A stretch of DNA of 7,142 nt from Mageeibacillus sp. UBA5770 (GCA_002418705.1 DIEQ01000133.1:6535-13676), one strand, 5' to 3'. Positions 1 through 6,631 are shown, numbered from the stretch's first letter. Made by a program: numbers and translations. Notes: a model not told the origin generated them from the sequence alone.

Positions 1-1
1 A

Positions 2-211
2 GTATATGTTACAGCCAGTATGTCAGGAAGTGACCCGGCATCCGTCACCATTAAAGACTCTCCGGTTGTTCCCAGGACCGGAGAAACCCAGGACATGAAA
101 AAAGTTGCCGCAGGCATAGGTTTGCTTGTCGGATTTGCGTTGGTTCAAATTATACGTAAAAATAACAGGGCTGCTAAAAGAAGAAAGGTTCACTTCAAAG
201 GAGGGAAATAA
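2..211 (+). CDS. C-terminal fragment of a probable sortase-anchored surface protein
   Basis: The reading frame is open from the left edge of the window to a TAA at 209-211, so this is the 3' end of a gene that begins outside; the ATG at 20 has no convincing ribosome binding site and is probably internal. The visible 69 residues end in a tripartite cell-wall sorting signal. It consists of VPRTG followed by Glu (nt 68-82), a hydrophobic stretch of about 17 residues (VAAGIGLLVGFALVQII, nt 104-154), and a strongly basic tail (RKNNRAAKRRK and beyond). Known sortases cleave between Thr and Gly of LPXTG-like motifs and attach the protein to peptidoglycan or to a pilin; a Val in the first position is a known variant. 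The tail of about 18 residues is rather long. The gene overlaps the convergent oxidoreductase gene by 22 bp. The alternative is a simple C-terminal membrane anchor. The function of the ectodomain cannot be seen. Confidence 0.7.
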   Translation, partial: VYVTASMSGSDPASVTIKDSPVVPRTGETQDMKKVAAGIGLLVGFALVQIIRKNNRAAKRRKVHFKGGK

Positions 212-1341
212 CCGTTCATTTCTTCTGACGAGAAGTCTTCGGAGAGGGGGAGAGCAATCTCCCTCTTTTCCTTTGCGGATTTATAAAGGGCAAGTACCAT
301 ATCAACTGCCGTATAACCGGACATGGCATCTGCGATTGGATTTCTGTCTTCCCGGATAGCCTCGACAAGATCTTTATAGATGCCGGCATGCGGATTTACA
401 AGGGAAAGCATTCCACCGAGACCCTTTTCTTTCAGGTCTTTGCGGAAGTAGTAGAAGCCTTTTTTGCGGCCGTCGGCATCACGGATGTCAAAAAACGGTC
501 TGCCTTTTCGAAGTCCGACACGCAGGGTACCCTGTGTGCCGTTAATGAAGAATGAGGCTTCCTTGTCATGTATAGAGGTGGTTGTTGTACCCTCAATCTG
601 GCAAAGTGCCTGATTATCGAGAGTCAGGATACCGAGGGCTACATCCTCGGCCTCCATATTTCGGAACCGGCGTGCGATCATGGCACTTCCGGATACGGCT
701 GTTCCGTTCATAAGCCAGCATAAAAGATCCAGGGCATGAACGGTCTGGTTCATGAGAGCTCCGCCGTCACTTTTCCAGGTACCTCGCCAGGCAGCCTGGT
801 CATAGTAGGCCTGGTCGTGTCCCCACCGCACAACGACAGAACCATGGCTTATCGTACCAAAAACGCCTGCTGCAATATCCTTGCGGAGATTGCCGACAAT
901 CGGGAAATACCGGTATATGTGACCCATCGCGACTTTGTTTCCTGTCGCTTCAGAGATCTCATACAGTTCCCTCGCCTCAGATGAGCGCATGGTCATTGGT
1001 TTTTCAAGAAGAATATGCGATCCGGAAAGAAGGGCGGCCTTTGCCATTTTGAAATGAAGTCCAGACGGCACGGTAATGGCAACTACCTGCGGTTTTTCGT
1101 TAGCAAGCATTTCCTCGTAATCTGTATACAGGTGAACACTGGCCAGAAGCTTTTTTGCCTTGCTTTCCGAGAGGCCGGCAAATCGAAGCAGCGCTGCAGG
1201 CGCCTCAGGATTGGAGTCAACGATTGCAGTCAGGCTGAGTCCGCTGTTCTTTTTAAGGACTGCTTTGATATGCTTTACAGAGACACGGCCGCAGCCGATG
1301 AGCGCATATGTGTAGGCGGGGATCTGTGTTTTTGATGTCAT
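190..1341 (-). CDS. Gfo/Idh/MocA-family NAD(P)-dependent oxidoreductase
   Basis: This 383-residue protein has the length and layout of the Gfo/Idh/MocA family, cytoplasmic enzymes that oxidise or reduce sugars, inositols and sugar nucleotides with NAD(P). The N-terminal Rossmann domain shows ALIGCGRVSVKH (residues 13-24, nucleotide-binding turn) and AIVDSN (39-44, acidic residue after strand 2). The family's EKP motif is at 113-115, its Lys being the usual catalytic or cofactor-contacting residue. The C-terminal alpha/beta domain has the typical WRGTWKSDGGALMNQTVHALD segment (185-205), with His202 in the substrate-site position. The ATG at 1341 is preceded by AAGGAG at 1347-1352 with a 5-nt spacer. 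The binding site overlaps the stop codon of the upstream ATPase gene, only 9 nt away, so the two are almost certainly co-transcribed and probably translationally coupled. The substrate cannot be predicted; a nucleotide-sugar role linked to the cell surface is possible but unproven. Confidence 0.92.
   Translation of the reverse strand: MTSKTQIPAYTYALIGCGRVSVKHIKAVLKKNSGLSLTAIVDSNPEAPAALLRFAGLSESKAKKLLASVHLYTDYEEMLANEKPQVVAITVPSGLHFKMAKAALLSGSHILLEKPMTMRSSEARELYEISEATGNKVAMGHIYRYFPIVGNLRKDIAAGVFGTISHGSVVVRWGHDQAYYDQAAWRGTWKSDGGALMNQTVHALDLLCWLMNGTAVSGSAMIARRFRNMEAEDVALGILTLDNQALCQIEGTTTTSIHDKEASFFINGTQGTLRVGLRKGRPFFDIRDADGRKKGFYYFRKDLKEKGLGGMLSLVNPHAGIYKDLVEAIREDRNPIADAMSGYTAVDMVLALYKSAKEKREIALPLSEDFSSEEMNGYFPPLK
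241..269 (+). terminator. Probable intrinsic terminator of the surface-protein gene
   Basis: GGGAGA (248-253), a GCAA tetraloop (254-257) and TCTCCC (258-263) form a perfect 6-bp stem. The pairing continues outwards through 241-247 and 264-270 with A-T, G-C and some G-T pairs. The downstream arm runs into a T-rich stretch (CTCTTTTCC, 264-271). It lies 30 bp after the stop of the plus-strand surface-protein gene, where a terminator would be expected, yet inside the coding sequence of the minus-strand oxidoreductase. The T-run is short and interrupted by C, so efficiency is uncertain. Confidence 0.5.
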
Positions 1342-1350
1342 AATATCTCC

Positions 1351-2688
1351 TTATGTATTGGATGATATAATCGGATCTTCGAAAGTGGCTTCATAATAAT
1401 CTGCGAACTGACGCGCGGTGCGGGGAGACCGTCCATTCTCGCGCATAGCCCACGTAAGGGCCTTTTGAGCAACAATTTCCCTGTCGTAGTCAACTTTACG
1501 GTCCGTAAGTATGCCGAAAACAATATCAAGATACACCTGCTGGTTGGGTGAAGCAAACCGTACTGAGATGCCGAACCGGTCAGACAGGGAGAGCTTCTCG
1601 TCCTTTGCATCATTGGCATAAAGTTCGTTTGATTCCTTTTCGGCAACGATATGACGTCGGTTGGACGTTGCATAGATTGCAACATTCTCCGGTCTTGTCT
1701 TGATGCCGCCTTCAAGAAGTGTTTTTAAGATCGTGTAACGGGTGTCTTCCTCAGAGAATGAGAGGTCGTCAAGGAAAAGAATAAATGAGAGACGGACAGC
1801 GGACAGCTCCGAAAGATATGACAAAAGATCAGCAATTGTCAGCAGATCATCCTTGTCGATTTCGATGAGGCGGAGTCCCTGATTTTTATAAGTATTTGCC
1901 ATTGCTTTGACCGTCGAGGATTTACCGGTTCCGCGTGCCCCGAAAAGAAGAATATTGTCAGCGCGCTTGTGGCGGAGCAGACGCATGGTGTTTTCCTGTA
2001 CCTGGGAAATTTCATAGCTGTAGGAAAAGAGCTGGTCGAGACGTATCGGGTCCGGTTTTTCAACCGGCTCAAGCTTATGATCTTTCCAGATAAATGCATG
2101 ATAAGCGGCAAAAACACCGAAGCTTTTTTCTCGGTGATATGCGAACAGCGAATCATAAAGATTTGCGGGCGCCTGCCCGGATGTGTCGTGACGCCATTCA
2201 GGCAGCGATATGGGATTTGAAGAAGCTAGAAGAGCTGTTATGATTCTTGAGGGAAACGCAGCAATAACCAGAATACGTTCAAGGTCACACAGGACGTTAT
2301 ACTGCATGTTTTTGTCGATGGAGACACCGGCTGCAGCCTTATAGCTGCCGGAAGCAGCCCGGGCAAAAGCGTTGTCATCTTTTTGGGCGATTGAAATGAC
2401 ATATTCCCCGAAATCGGGAACCCGGGAAAGGTCGTTTTTCATTAACTGTGTATATATGCGCGTATATCTGTCCATCCATCCACAGAGGACTGCGGTTCCC
2501 GGTGAGGGCATCACAACGTCCAGCGGTTCGCTGTCCGGTTCTTCCATGAAACAGGAGAGCTCCATAAGGAGATCCTTAAGGCTCGACAGGACGGGTTCGT
2601 CTTTCAGGCCGGAGTAGACGAAAAGACTTGAAAGTGCGGACAATGTATTGTCGACTGTGTTTTTTGCATATCTGCCAGACTCTGTCAT
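1351..2688 (-). CDS. DUF815-type AAA ATPase
   Basis: The product is a 445-residue protein with a C-terminal AAA-type ATPase module and a long N-terminal region (about 1-220) without recognisable motifs, a layout that I recognise as the DUF815 family. Visible motifs are Walker A GARGTGKSS (250-258), Walker B ILFLDDLSF (303-311, with two consecutive Asp), a sensor-1-like ATSNRR (340-345), a LSDRFG segment (368-373) in the place of an arginine-finger region, and a sensor-2-like GRSPRTARQF (419-428). There is no signal peptide or membrane segment, so it is probably cytoplasmic. The family's biological role is not established to my knowledge. An in-frame GTG at 2703 would add five residues, but the GGGGAG at 2696-2701 lies 7 nt before the ATG at 2688 and would itself overlap that GTG, so the ATG is preferred. 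It is the first gene of a unit with the oxidoreductase downstream. Confidence 0.85.
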   Translation of the reverse strand: MTESGRYAKNTVDNTLSALSSLFVYSGLKDEPVLSSLKDLLMELSCFMEEPDSEPLDVVMPSPGTAVLCGWMDRYTRIYTQLMKNDLSRVPDFGEYVISIAQKDDNAFARAASGSYKAAAGVSIDKNMQYNVLCDLERILVIAAFPSRIITALLASSNPISLPEWRHDTSGQAPANLYDSLFAYHREKSFGVFAAYHAFIWKDHKLEPVEKPDPIRLDQLFSYSYEISQVQENTMRLLRHKRADNILLFGARGTGKSSTVKAMANTYKNQGLRLIEIDKDDLLTIADLLSYLSELSAVRLSFILFLDDLSFSEEDTRYTILKTLLEGGIKTRPENVAIYATSNRRHIVAEKESNELYANDAKDEKLSLSDRFGISVRFASPNQQVYLDIVFGILTDRKVDYDREIVAQKALTWAMRENGRSPRTARQFADYYEATFEDPIISSNT

Positions 2689-2695
2689 AATGGTT

Positions 2696-2701
2696 CTCCC
2701 C
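2696..2701 (-). promoter_or_regulatory. Ribosome binding site of the DUF815 ATPase
   Basis: GGGGAG on the minus strand lies 7 nt upstream of the ATG at 2688. It decides the start: the in-frame GTG at 2703 overlaps this site and has no comparable site of its own at the right distance. Confidence 0.7.
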
Positions 2702-2717
2702 ACTGGATTATCCTTCT

Positions 2718-2723
2718 ATTATA
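2718..2723 (-). promoter_or_regulatory. -10 element of the ATPase/oxidoreductase promoter
   Basis: A perfect TATAAT lies on the minus strand 30 nt upstream of the ATPase ATG, which would give a short leader of roughly 20 nt carrying the ribosome binding site. The expected -35 region (about 2741-2746) reads AATAAT and does not resemble TTGACA, and no extended -10 TG is present. Either an activator is needed or this is not the true promoter. Confidence 0.4.
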
Positions 2724-2782
2724 TCGGGCATGATTCAGCGATTATTCTAACATAGCTGCAAAGTTTTGTTGAGTCTTTGGTG

Positions 2783-2788
2783 TACAAT
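2783..2788 (+). promoter_or_regulatory. Candidate -10 element for pdp
   Basis: TACAAT matches the sigma-A -10 consensus at five of six positions and lies 46 nt upstream of the pdp ATG, in the divergent intergenic region. No good -35 is found 16-18 nt upstream; the TTGTTG at 2766-2771 is too close (11 nt). This is a weak call. I saw no riboswitch-like structure in the 145-bp region. Confidence 0.3.
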
Positions 2789-2820
2789 GATAGAAGAATC
2801 AGGGATTTATAAGACAATTT

Positions 2821-2825
2821 GGAGG
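2821..2825 (+). promoter_or_regulatory. Ribosome binding site of pdp
   Basis: GGAGG is followed by an 8-nt spacer and the ATG at 2834. It rules out the in-frame TTG at 2819, which overlaps it, and disfavours the ATG at 2840, which would be 14 nt away. Confidence 0.85.
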
Positions 2826-2833
2826 ATTACCGG

Positions 2834-4171
2834 ATGGATATGCTGGAAATTATTCTTGCAAAAAGATTTGGGCAGGAATTAAGTGCAGATCAGATATCGT
2901 TTTTTGTATCGGGTGTTACGAACAAAAGTATTCCCGATTATCAGATTTCAGCGCTGCTTATGGCTGTTGTCTTAAATGGAATGACGGAACAGGAAATGAC
3001 CGAACTTACCATGAAGATGGCTTTCTCGGGTGAGGTCTGCGACCTTTCCGGAATCCCCGGAATCAAAGTAGACAAGCACAGTTCAGGCGGTGTGGGCGAT
3101 AAATGTACGCTTATTGTATTGCCGATGGCTGCTGCATGCGGTATTCCGATTGCAAAGCTCTCAGGGCGCGGACTCGGGTTCACCGGCGGAACGATCGACA
3201 AGCTTGAATCAGTCCGTGGTTTTCAGACGTCCATTCCCGTATCTGATTTTGTTGAACGGATTAAAAAATACGGGATGGTCCTGTCCGGACAGACACCGGA
3301 GCTTGCTCCTGCCGATAAATATTTATATGCACTCCGCGATGTAACCGGAACTGTCCAGTCCATTCCGCTGATTGCTTCAAGCATTATGAGCAAGAAGATT
3401 GCGGGAGGTGCTGACGCAATTGTCCTCGATGTTACATGCGGATCAGGCGCTTTTATGAAGGATGAGAAGTCAGCCCGGGATCTGTCAAGGGCGATGATTC
3501 AGATTGGCAGAATTGCCGGCCGTCCGGTAACCTGTGTCATTACATCAATGGACCAGCCGCTCGGACGGGCTGTCGGCAACGCACTTGAAGTCATGGAGGC
3601 TTACGATACACTCTGCGGCAGGGGAGGCCATGATGTCCTTGAAGTATGCTGTACGCTTACCGCTGCCATGATCAGGAAGTCAGATATTGGCAAAGATTTG
3701 ACGTTTGAGCAGGCACTTGCCATGGCAGAAGAGACGATTCATAACGGCAGCGCTAAAAAGGCATTTGAAGTATTCATAACGGCCCAGGGCGGACAGATCG
3801 ACACAGCAGGATCTCCGCTGTACACCGCAGAACCTGTCGCGTGCCTGGAGCTTACCGCAAAAGAAGACGGATATATCGCAAGACTGGATGCACTTCTGAT
3901 TGGTGAATCAAGCATGCATCTCGGAGCCGGACGCAGAAAGAAAGATGACATTATCGATATGGGCGCAGGTATCACTTTCGACAAAAAAATCGGAGCATCT
4001 GTAAAAAAAGGTGACAGAATCGCAGTTATGTATAAGGGAAGCACGTCCGCCATTGATGATTCATCCTTACAGTATGCGTTGTCCCTGGCTGAATCGGCGA
4101 TTACGATATCGCAGGAACCGGTACAGGTACAAAGTGAAATCCTGGCTGTTCTCGATGAGGATTCCTTATAA
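2834..4171 (+). CDS. pdp: Pyrimidine-nucleoside phosphorylase
   Basis: This cytoplasmic enzyme cleaves uridine, thymidine and deoxyuridine with phosphate to the free base and (deoxy)ribose 1-phosphate, in pyrimidine salvage. The 445-residue product has the three-part fold of the thymidine/pyrimidine phosphorylase family: a helical N-terminal domain, a glycine-rich alpha/beta phosphate-binding domain and a C-terminal domain. The phosphate loop KHSSGGVGDK is at 81-90 and the family signature SGRGLGFTGGTIDKLE is at 110-125. Catalytic and substrate residues Arg168, Ser183 and Lys187 (in YALRDVTGT and ASSIMSKK) fall at the numbers used for Bacillus-type enzymes, which also supports the ATG at 2834 as the start. 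Arg and Lys bind the base; Lys81, Ser83, Thr92 and Thr120 are expected phosphate ligands. Thymidine phosphorylase (DeoA) is closely related; the broad-specificity assignment rests on the Bacillus-like sequence. No deo or cdd genes are next to it, so it appears to stand alone. Confidence 0.93.
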   Translation: MDMLEIILAKRFGQELSADQISFFVSGVTNKSIPDYQISALLMAVVLNGMTEQEMTELTMKMAFSGEVCDLSGIPGIKVDKHSSGGVGDKCTLIVLPMAAACGIPIAKLSGRGLGFTGGTIDKLESVRGFQTSIPVSDFVERIKKYGMVLSGQTPELAPADKYLYALRDVTGTVQSIPLIASSIMSKKIAGGADAIVLDVTCGSGAFMKDEKSARDLSRAMIQIGRIAGRPVTCVITSMDQPLGRAVGNALEVMEAYDTLCGRGGHDVLEVCCTLTAAMIRKSDIGKDLTFEQALAMAEETIHNGSAKKAFEVFITAQGGQIDTAGSPLYTAEPVACLELTAKEDGYIARLDALLIGESSMHLGAGRRKKDDIIDMGAGITFDKKIGASVKKGDRIAVMYKGSTSAIDDSSLQYALSLAESAITISQEPVQVQSEILAVLDEDSL

Positions 4172-4179
4172 GTCCCGGC

Positions 4180-4208
4180 TTGCATCGACCGTTTCTGATT
4201 GCTATAAT
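4180..4208 (+). promoter_or_regulatory. Sigma-A promoter of the ruvCAB operon
   Basis: TTGCAT (4180-4185), a 17-nt spacer and a perfect TATAAT (4203-4208) form a near-consensus vegetative promoter. TGC directly before the TATAAT (4200-4202) adds an extended -10 element. Transcription should start near 4215, giving a leader of about 46 nt before ruvC. The -35 lies only 9 nt after the pdp stop codon. No terminator separates pdp from ruvC, so some read-through from pdp is possible as well. Confidence 0.75.
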
Positions 4209-4218
4209 GATTCAAATA

Positions 4219-4232
4219 AGAACGAATGTTTG
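4219..4232 (+). promoter_or_regulatory. Putative LexA (DinR-type) operator of ruvCAB
   Basis: AGAACGAATGTTTG matches the Bacillus LexA box CGAACRNRYGTTYC at 12 of 14 positions; the mismatches are only the outermost bases. The GAAC half-site is intact and the other half is GTTT. It lies 10 nt after the -10 element, about +5 to +18 relative to the predicted transcription start, where a bound repressor would block initiation or early elongation. Known Gram-positive SOS regulons often include ruvA and ruvB, which fits. Function here is inferred. Confidence 0.6.
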
Positions 4233-4260
4233 ACCATTGCGGTCGCAAGAAGGACAGGTC

Positions 4261-4794
4261 ATGATTATTATTGGAATTGACCCGGGATATGCGATTACCG
4301 GTTACGGTGTAGTGGAATACGTATCGAATCACTTTCGAACGCTTGACTATGGCATTATATCGACGAAGGCAGCCGTACCGTTTGAGCTTCGGCTGCTTAC
4401 GATTTTTCAGGAGCTGGAAGCATTGATCACCCGGTATCAGCCGGATGTAATGGCAGTTGAAGAGCTTTTCTTTTCCCGCAATACAACGACGGCTATCGGG
4501 ACGGCTCAGGCAAGAGGGATTATCATACTCGCGGGAGCTAAAGCCGGCATACCTGTTTTCGAATATACACCCATGCAGGTGAAGCTTGCCGTCACGGGAT
4601 ACGGTCGGGCAGATAAGACCCAGGTGTCTGCCATGATCAAGGTTCTTTTGAACCTCGACAAGAAGTCGAAGATAATCGATGATGCGTCTGATGCGCTTGC
4701 CATTGCAGTCTGTCAGGCTCATACAGGTCCGGTAAATAACAACAAGGCCGTTGGCGGTTATCAGTACGGCAGGTATGGTAAATCAGAATTCTGA
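4261..4794 (+). CDS. ruvC: Holliday junction resolvase RuvC
   Basis: RuvC is a dimeric, metal-dependent endonuclease that cuts Holliday junctions symmetrically after RuvAB-driven branch migration. The 177-residue product has the normal family length and an RNase H-like fold. The N-terminus MIIIGIDPGYAITGYGVV is the classical RuvC start and carries the first catalytic Asp (Asp7). Glu67 (in AVEELFF) and the pair Asp141 and Asp144 (in DDASDALA) complete the acidic metal-binding tetrad. The ATG at 4261 has AAGGA (4250-4254) with a 6-nt spacer; the in-frame TTG at 4237 would add eight residues before the conserved start and is rejected. The polar, Asn/Gly/Tyr-rich last 20 residues are unlike the conserved core. 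It is the first gene of the ruvC-ruvA-ruvB-queH run and follows a strong promoter with a LexA-like operator. Confidence 0.96.
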   Translation: MIIIGIDPGYAITGYGVVEYVSNHFRTLDYGIISTKAAVPFELRLLTIFQELEALITRYQPDVMAVEELFFSRNTTTAIGTAQARGIIILAGAKAGIPVFEYTPMQVKLAVTGYGRADKTQVSAMIKVLLNLDKKSKIIDDASDALAIAVCQAHTGPVNNNKAVGGYQYGRYGKSEF

Positions 4795-4842
4795 GCCCCG
4801 CAGGCTCCAGCCAATCAATAAATGACGGAGAGTGGCAATATT

Positions 4843-5454
4843 ATGTATGCATACATTAAGGGTCATCTGATTCAAAAAAAGGAAGAATTTGTAGTACTTG
4901 AAGCAAACGGAATCGGATACAAGATCTTCTGCCACCCGCCTATGCAGGACCGCTTCGGTAAAACCGGGGACAGTGTATGTGTGTTCACATACCTTTATGT
5001 CCGCGAGGATACTTTTGCCTTGTATGGTTTCCCTTCGCAGGAAGAACATGATATGTTTGTCATGCTGCTTCAGGTGACGGGTATCGGACCTAAGGTCGCG
5101 CTCGCACTTGTTGCGCAAGTATTGCCGAGCCAGTTTGCCCTGGCCGTAATTACAGGCGATGTAAAGCGTCTTACGCAGGTGAAGGGAGTCGGGAAAAAGG
5201 GTGCCGAGCGCCTGATTCTTGAACTCAAGGACAAGCTTAAAGGATTTGCTTTTCAAGGCGAAGACGGCGAATTCACGGTTGATATCCCGGATGGCGGACT
5301 CATCTCTGATTCTCATCTTATGCAGGAAGCAATGAGTGCCATGGTGGTTCTCGGATATTCGGCACAGGAAGCCAGAAAAGCTGTAACGACAGTATATAAA
5401 GATGATATGCCCGTGGAAGAACTGGTTCGAATGTCTCTTCGCGCATTAGTTTAA
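4843..5454 (+). CDS. ruvA: Holliday junction DNA helicase subunit RuvA
   Basis: RuvA tetramers bind the four-way junction and recruit two RuvB hexamer motors. The 203-residue product has the typical length. The N-terminal OB-fold domain begins MYAYIKGHLI and includes the conserved FTYLYVREDTFALYGF (48-63). Two helix-hairpin-helix motifs follow: LLQVTGIGPKVALAL (75-89) and VKGVGKKGAERLILEL (113-128). After an acidic linker (about 138-150) comes domain III (about 158-203), which contacts RuvB and contains the conserved VLGYSAQEARKAV. An ATG at 4822 would add seven residues, but it lacks a ribosome binding site and precedes the universally recognisable MYAYIKG start, so the ATG at 4843 is chosen; GGAG at 4827-4830 and AGTGG at 4831-4835 give only a mediocre binding site. 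It lies 48 nt after ruvC, and its stop codon overlaps the ruvB ribosome binding site. Confidence 0.96.
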   Translation: MYAYIKGHLIQKKEEFVVLEANGIGYKIFCHPPMQDRFGKTGDSVCVFTYLYVREDTFALYGFPSQEEHDMFVMLLQVTGIGPKVALALVAQVLPSQFALAVITGDVKRLTQVKGVGKKGAERLILELKDKLKGFAFQGEDGEFTVDIPDGGLISDSHLMQEAMSAMVVLGYSAQEARKAVTTVYKDDMPVEELVRMSLRALV

Positions 5455-5463
5455 GGAGATTGT

Positions 5464-6612
5464 ATGGATTTTGAGGAATATGGTGAGGACGACCGCGTCA
5501 TCGGCCGCGAAAGACAGACTGAGGATCGTGACGAACGTGGACTGCGTCCTGTCCGCTGGATCGACTATGCCGGTCAGACAAAAGTTAAGGAAAACCTCAA
5601 GATCTTTATCGAGGCAGCTTCGGCGAGAGGCGAGGCACTTGATCATGTCCTTTTGTATGGCCCGCCCGGACTGGGTAAGACGACTCTGGCAGGGATCATA
5701 GCGACGGAGATGGGTGTCAGCCTTAAAATTACTACCGGCCCGGCAATTGAGAAGCCCGGTGAACTGGCAGCTATTCTGACAAATTTAAATGAACGGGATG
5801 TACTTTTTATTGATGAGATTCACCGCCTCAACCGCAGTGTGGAAGAGATTCTTTATCCGGCCATGGAAGATTATTGCCTTGACATCATGATCGGCAAAGG
5901 CCCTTCTGCCAGATCAATCCGCCTGGATCTTCCCAAATTCACTTTGATTGGCGCAACAACAAGGGCAGGTCTTCTTTCTGCGCCGCTTCGCGACCGGTTT
6001 GGCATGATTCACCGTCTTGAGCTTTATAACACGGAAGACTTGATGGAGATCCTGCGGAGGGATGCTGACATTTTAAATATCGGGATCAACACTGCAGGTC
6101 TCCGTACTATTGCATCACGTTCACGCGGTACCCCGCGTATTGCAATCCGCCTTCTGAAAAGAATGCGTGATTTTGCCCAGGTAAAAGGCGCGGGGACAAT
6201 TGATGAAAAACTGGCCGATTATGGGCTTGATGCCCTCGAGATTGACGAACGCGGACTTGATAAGACGGACCGCAGGATTCTCACCAACATGGTTGAGATG
6301 TTCTGCGGCGGTCCTGTCGGCCTTGAGACTCTGGCTGCATGCACAGGTGAAGACCCTGTAACCATCGAAGATGTGTATGAGCCTTTCCTGATGCAGATCG
6401 GTTATATTGCCAAAACTCCGCGCGGCCGTGTCCTTACCAGGCTTGGCTGGCAGCACTTAGGTCTTGTATGCCCTGAGGACTATGAAAAGAAAGTAAGGGG
6501 ACTTGGGTCGGCACTGACGGGCGACCCGTCACAGGAGGCTTCACAGGCAGCTGCTTTCCCGGTTCAGGTGGACCTTGATTCCTGTCTGAATTTCAGTGAA
6601 TCGGAAGTTTAG
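5464..6612 (+). CDS. ruvB: Holliday junction branch migration ATPase RuvB
   Basis: RuvB is the hexameric AAA+ motor that pulls DNA through the RuvA-bound junction. Residues 29-345 match the family closely. Walker A is GPPGLGKTT (66-74) and Walker B is VLFIDEIHR (113-121). The presensor-1 hairpin region that contacts RuvA is at about 138-155. Sensor 1 lies in GATTRAG (163-169), the LRDRFG arginine-finger region is at 175-180, and sensor 2 is [12 protein letters not shown] (222-233). The C-terminal winged helix has [10 protein letters not shown] (282-291) and the signature TPRGRVLT (318-325). At 382 residues it is longer than the usual 330-350: the acidic N-terminus ([10 protein letters not shown]) is slightly long, and after about residue 342 there is a tail of about 40 residues, rich in Ser, Ala and Gln, with no recognisable motif. 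AAGGAG at 5453-5458 lies 5 nt before the ATG and overlaps the ruvA stop, indicating translational coupling. Confidence 0.97.
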   Translation: MDFEEYGEDDRVIGRERQTEDRDERGLRPVRWIDYAGQTKVKENLKIFIEAASARGEALDHVLLYGPPGLGKTTLAGIIATEMGVSLKITTGPAIEKPGELAAILTNLNERDVLFIDEIHRLNRSVEEILYPAMEDYCLDIMIGKGPSARSIRLDLPKFTLIGATTRAGLLSAPLRDRFGMIHRLELYNTEDLMEILRRDADILNIGINTAGLRTIASRSRGTPRIAIRLLKRMRDFAQVKGAGTIDEKLADYGLDALEIDERGLDKTDRRILTNMVEMFCGGPVGLETLAACTGEDPVTIEDVYEPFLMQIGYIAKTPRGRVLTRLGWQHLGLVCPEDYEKKVRGLGSALTGDPSQEASQAAAFPVQVDLDSCLNFSESEV

Positions 6613-6631
6613 GAAGAGGAGGCGTGTCCAG

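Noticed and set aside
61..82. Inverted repeat TCCGGT...ACCGGA considered as the terminator of the oxidoreductase unit on the minus strand
   Set aside because: The stem has 6 bp with a 10-nt loop and only a weak T-run (GTCTTT) beyond it, and it lies within coding sequence of the surface protein, partly dictated by the VPRTG codons. No convincing terminator for the minus-strand unit is visible.
1338..1715. A 125-codon minus-strand frame within the DUF815 ATPase gene
   Set aside because: It is the same strand read in another frame over the conserved AAA module, and its translation lacks family features.
4232..4244. Short GACC-ATTGC-GGTC hairpin upstream of the ruvC ribosome binding site, considered as a regulatory leader structure
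   Set aside because: The stem has only 4 bp and leaves the ribosome binding site free, so chance is sufficient to explain it.
3739..4722. A 327-codon open frame on the minus strand, antisense to pdp and ruvC
   Set aside because: It lies opposite two unmistakable conserved genes, spans their intergenic promoter, and its translation (rich in Arg, Ser, Cys and Tyr) resembles no family I know. It is a shadow frame.
4793..4807. Hairpin GAGCC-CCGCA-GGCTC at the end of ruvC, considered as a terminator
   Set aside because: The stem has only 5 bp and no T-run follows on either strand. ruvA must be transcribed through it, so at most it is a minor mRNA structure.
4783..5316. A 177-codon open frame on the minus strand, antisense to ruvA
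   Set aside because: It is fully explained as the complement of ruvA, with no ribosome binding site or recognisable motif of its own.
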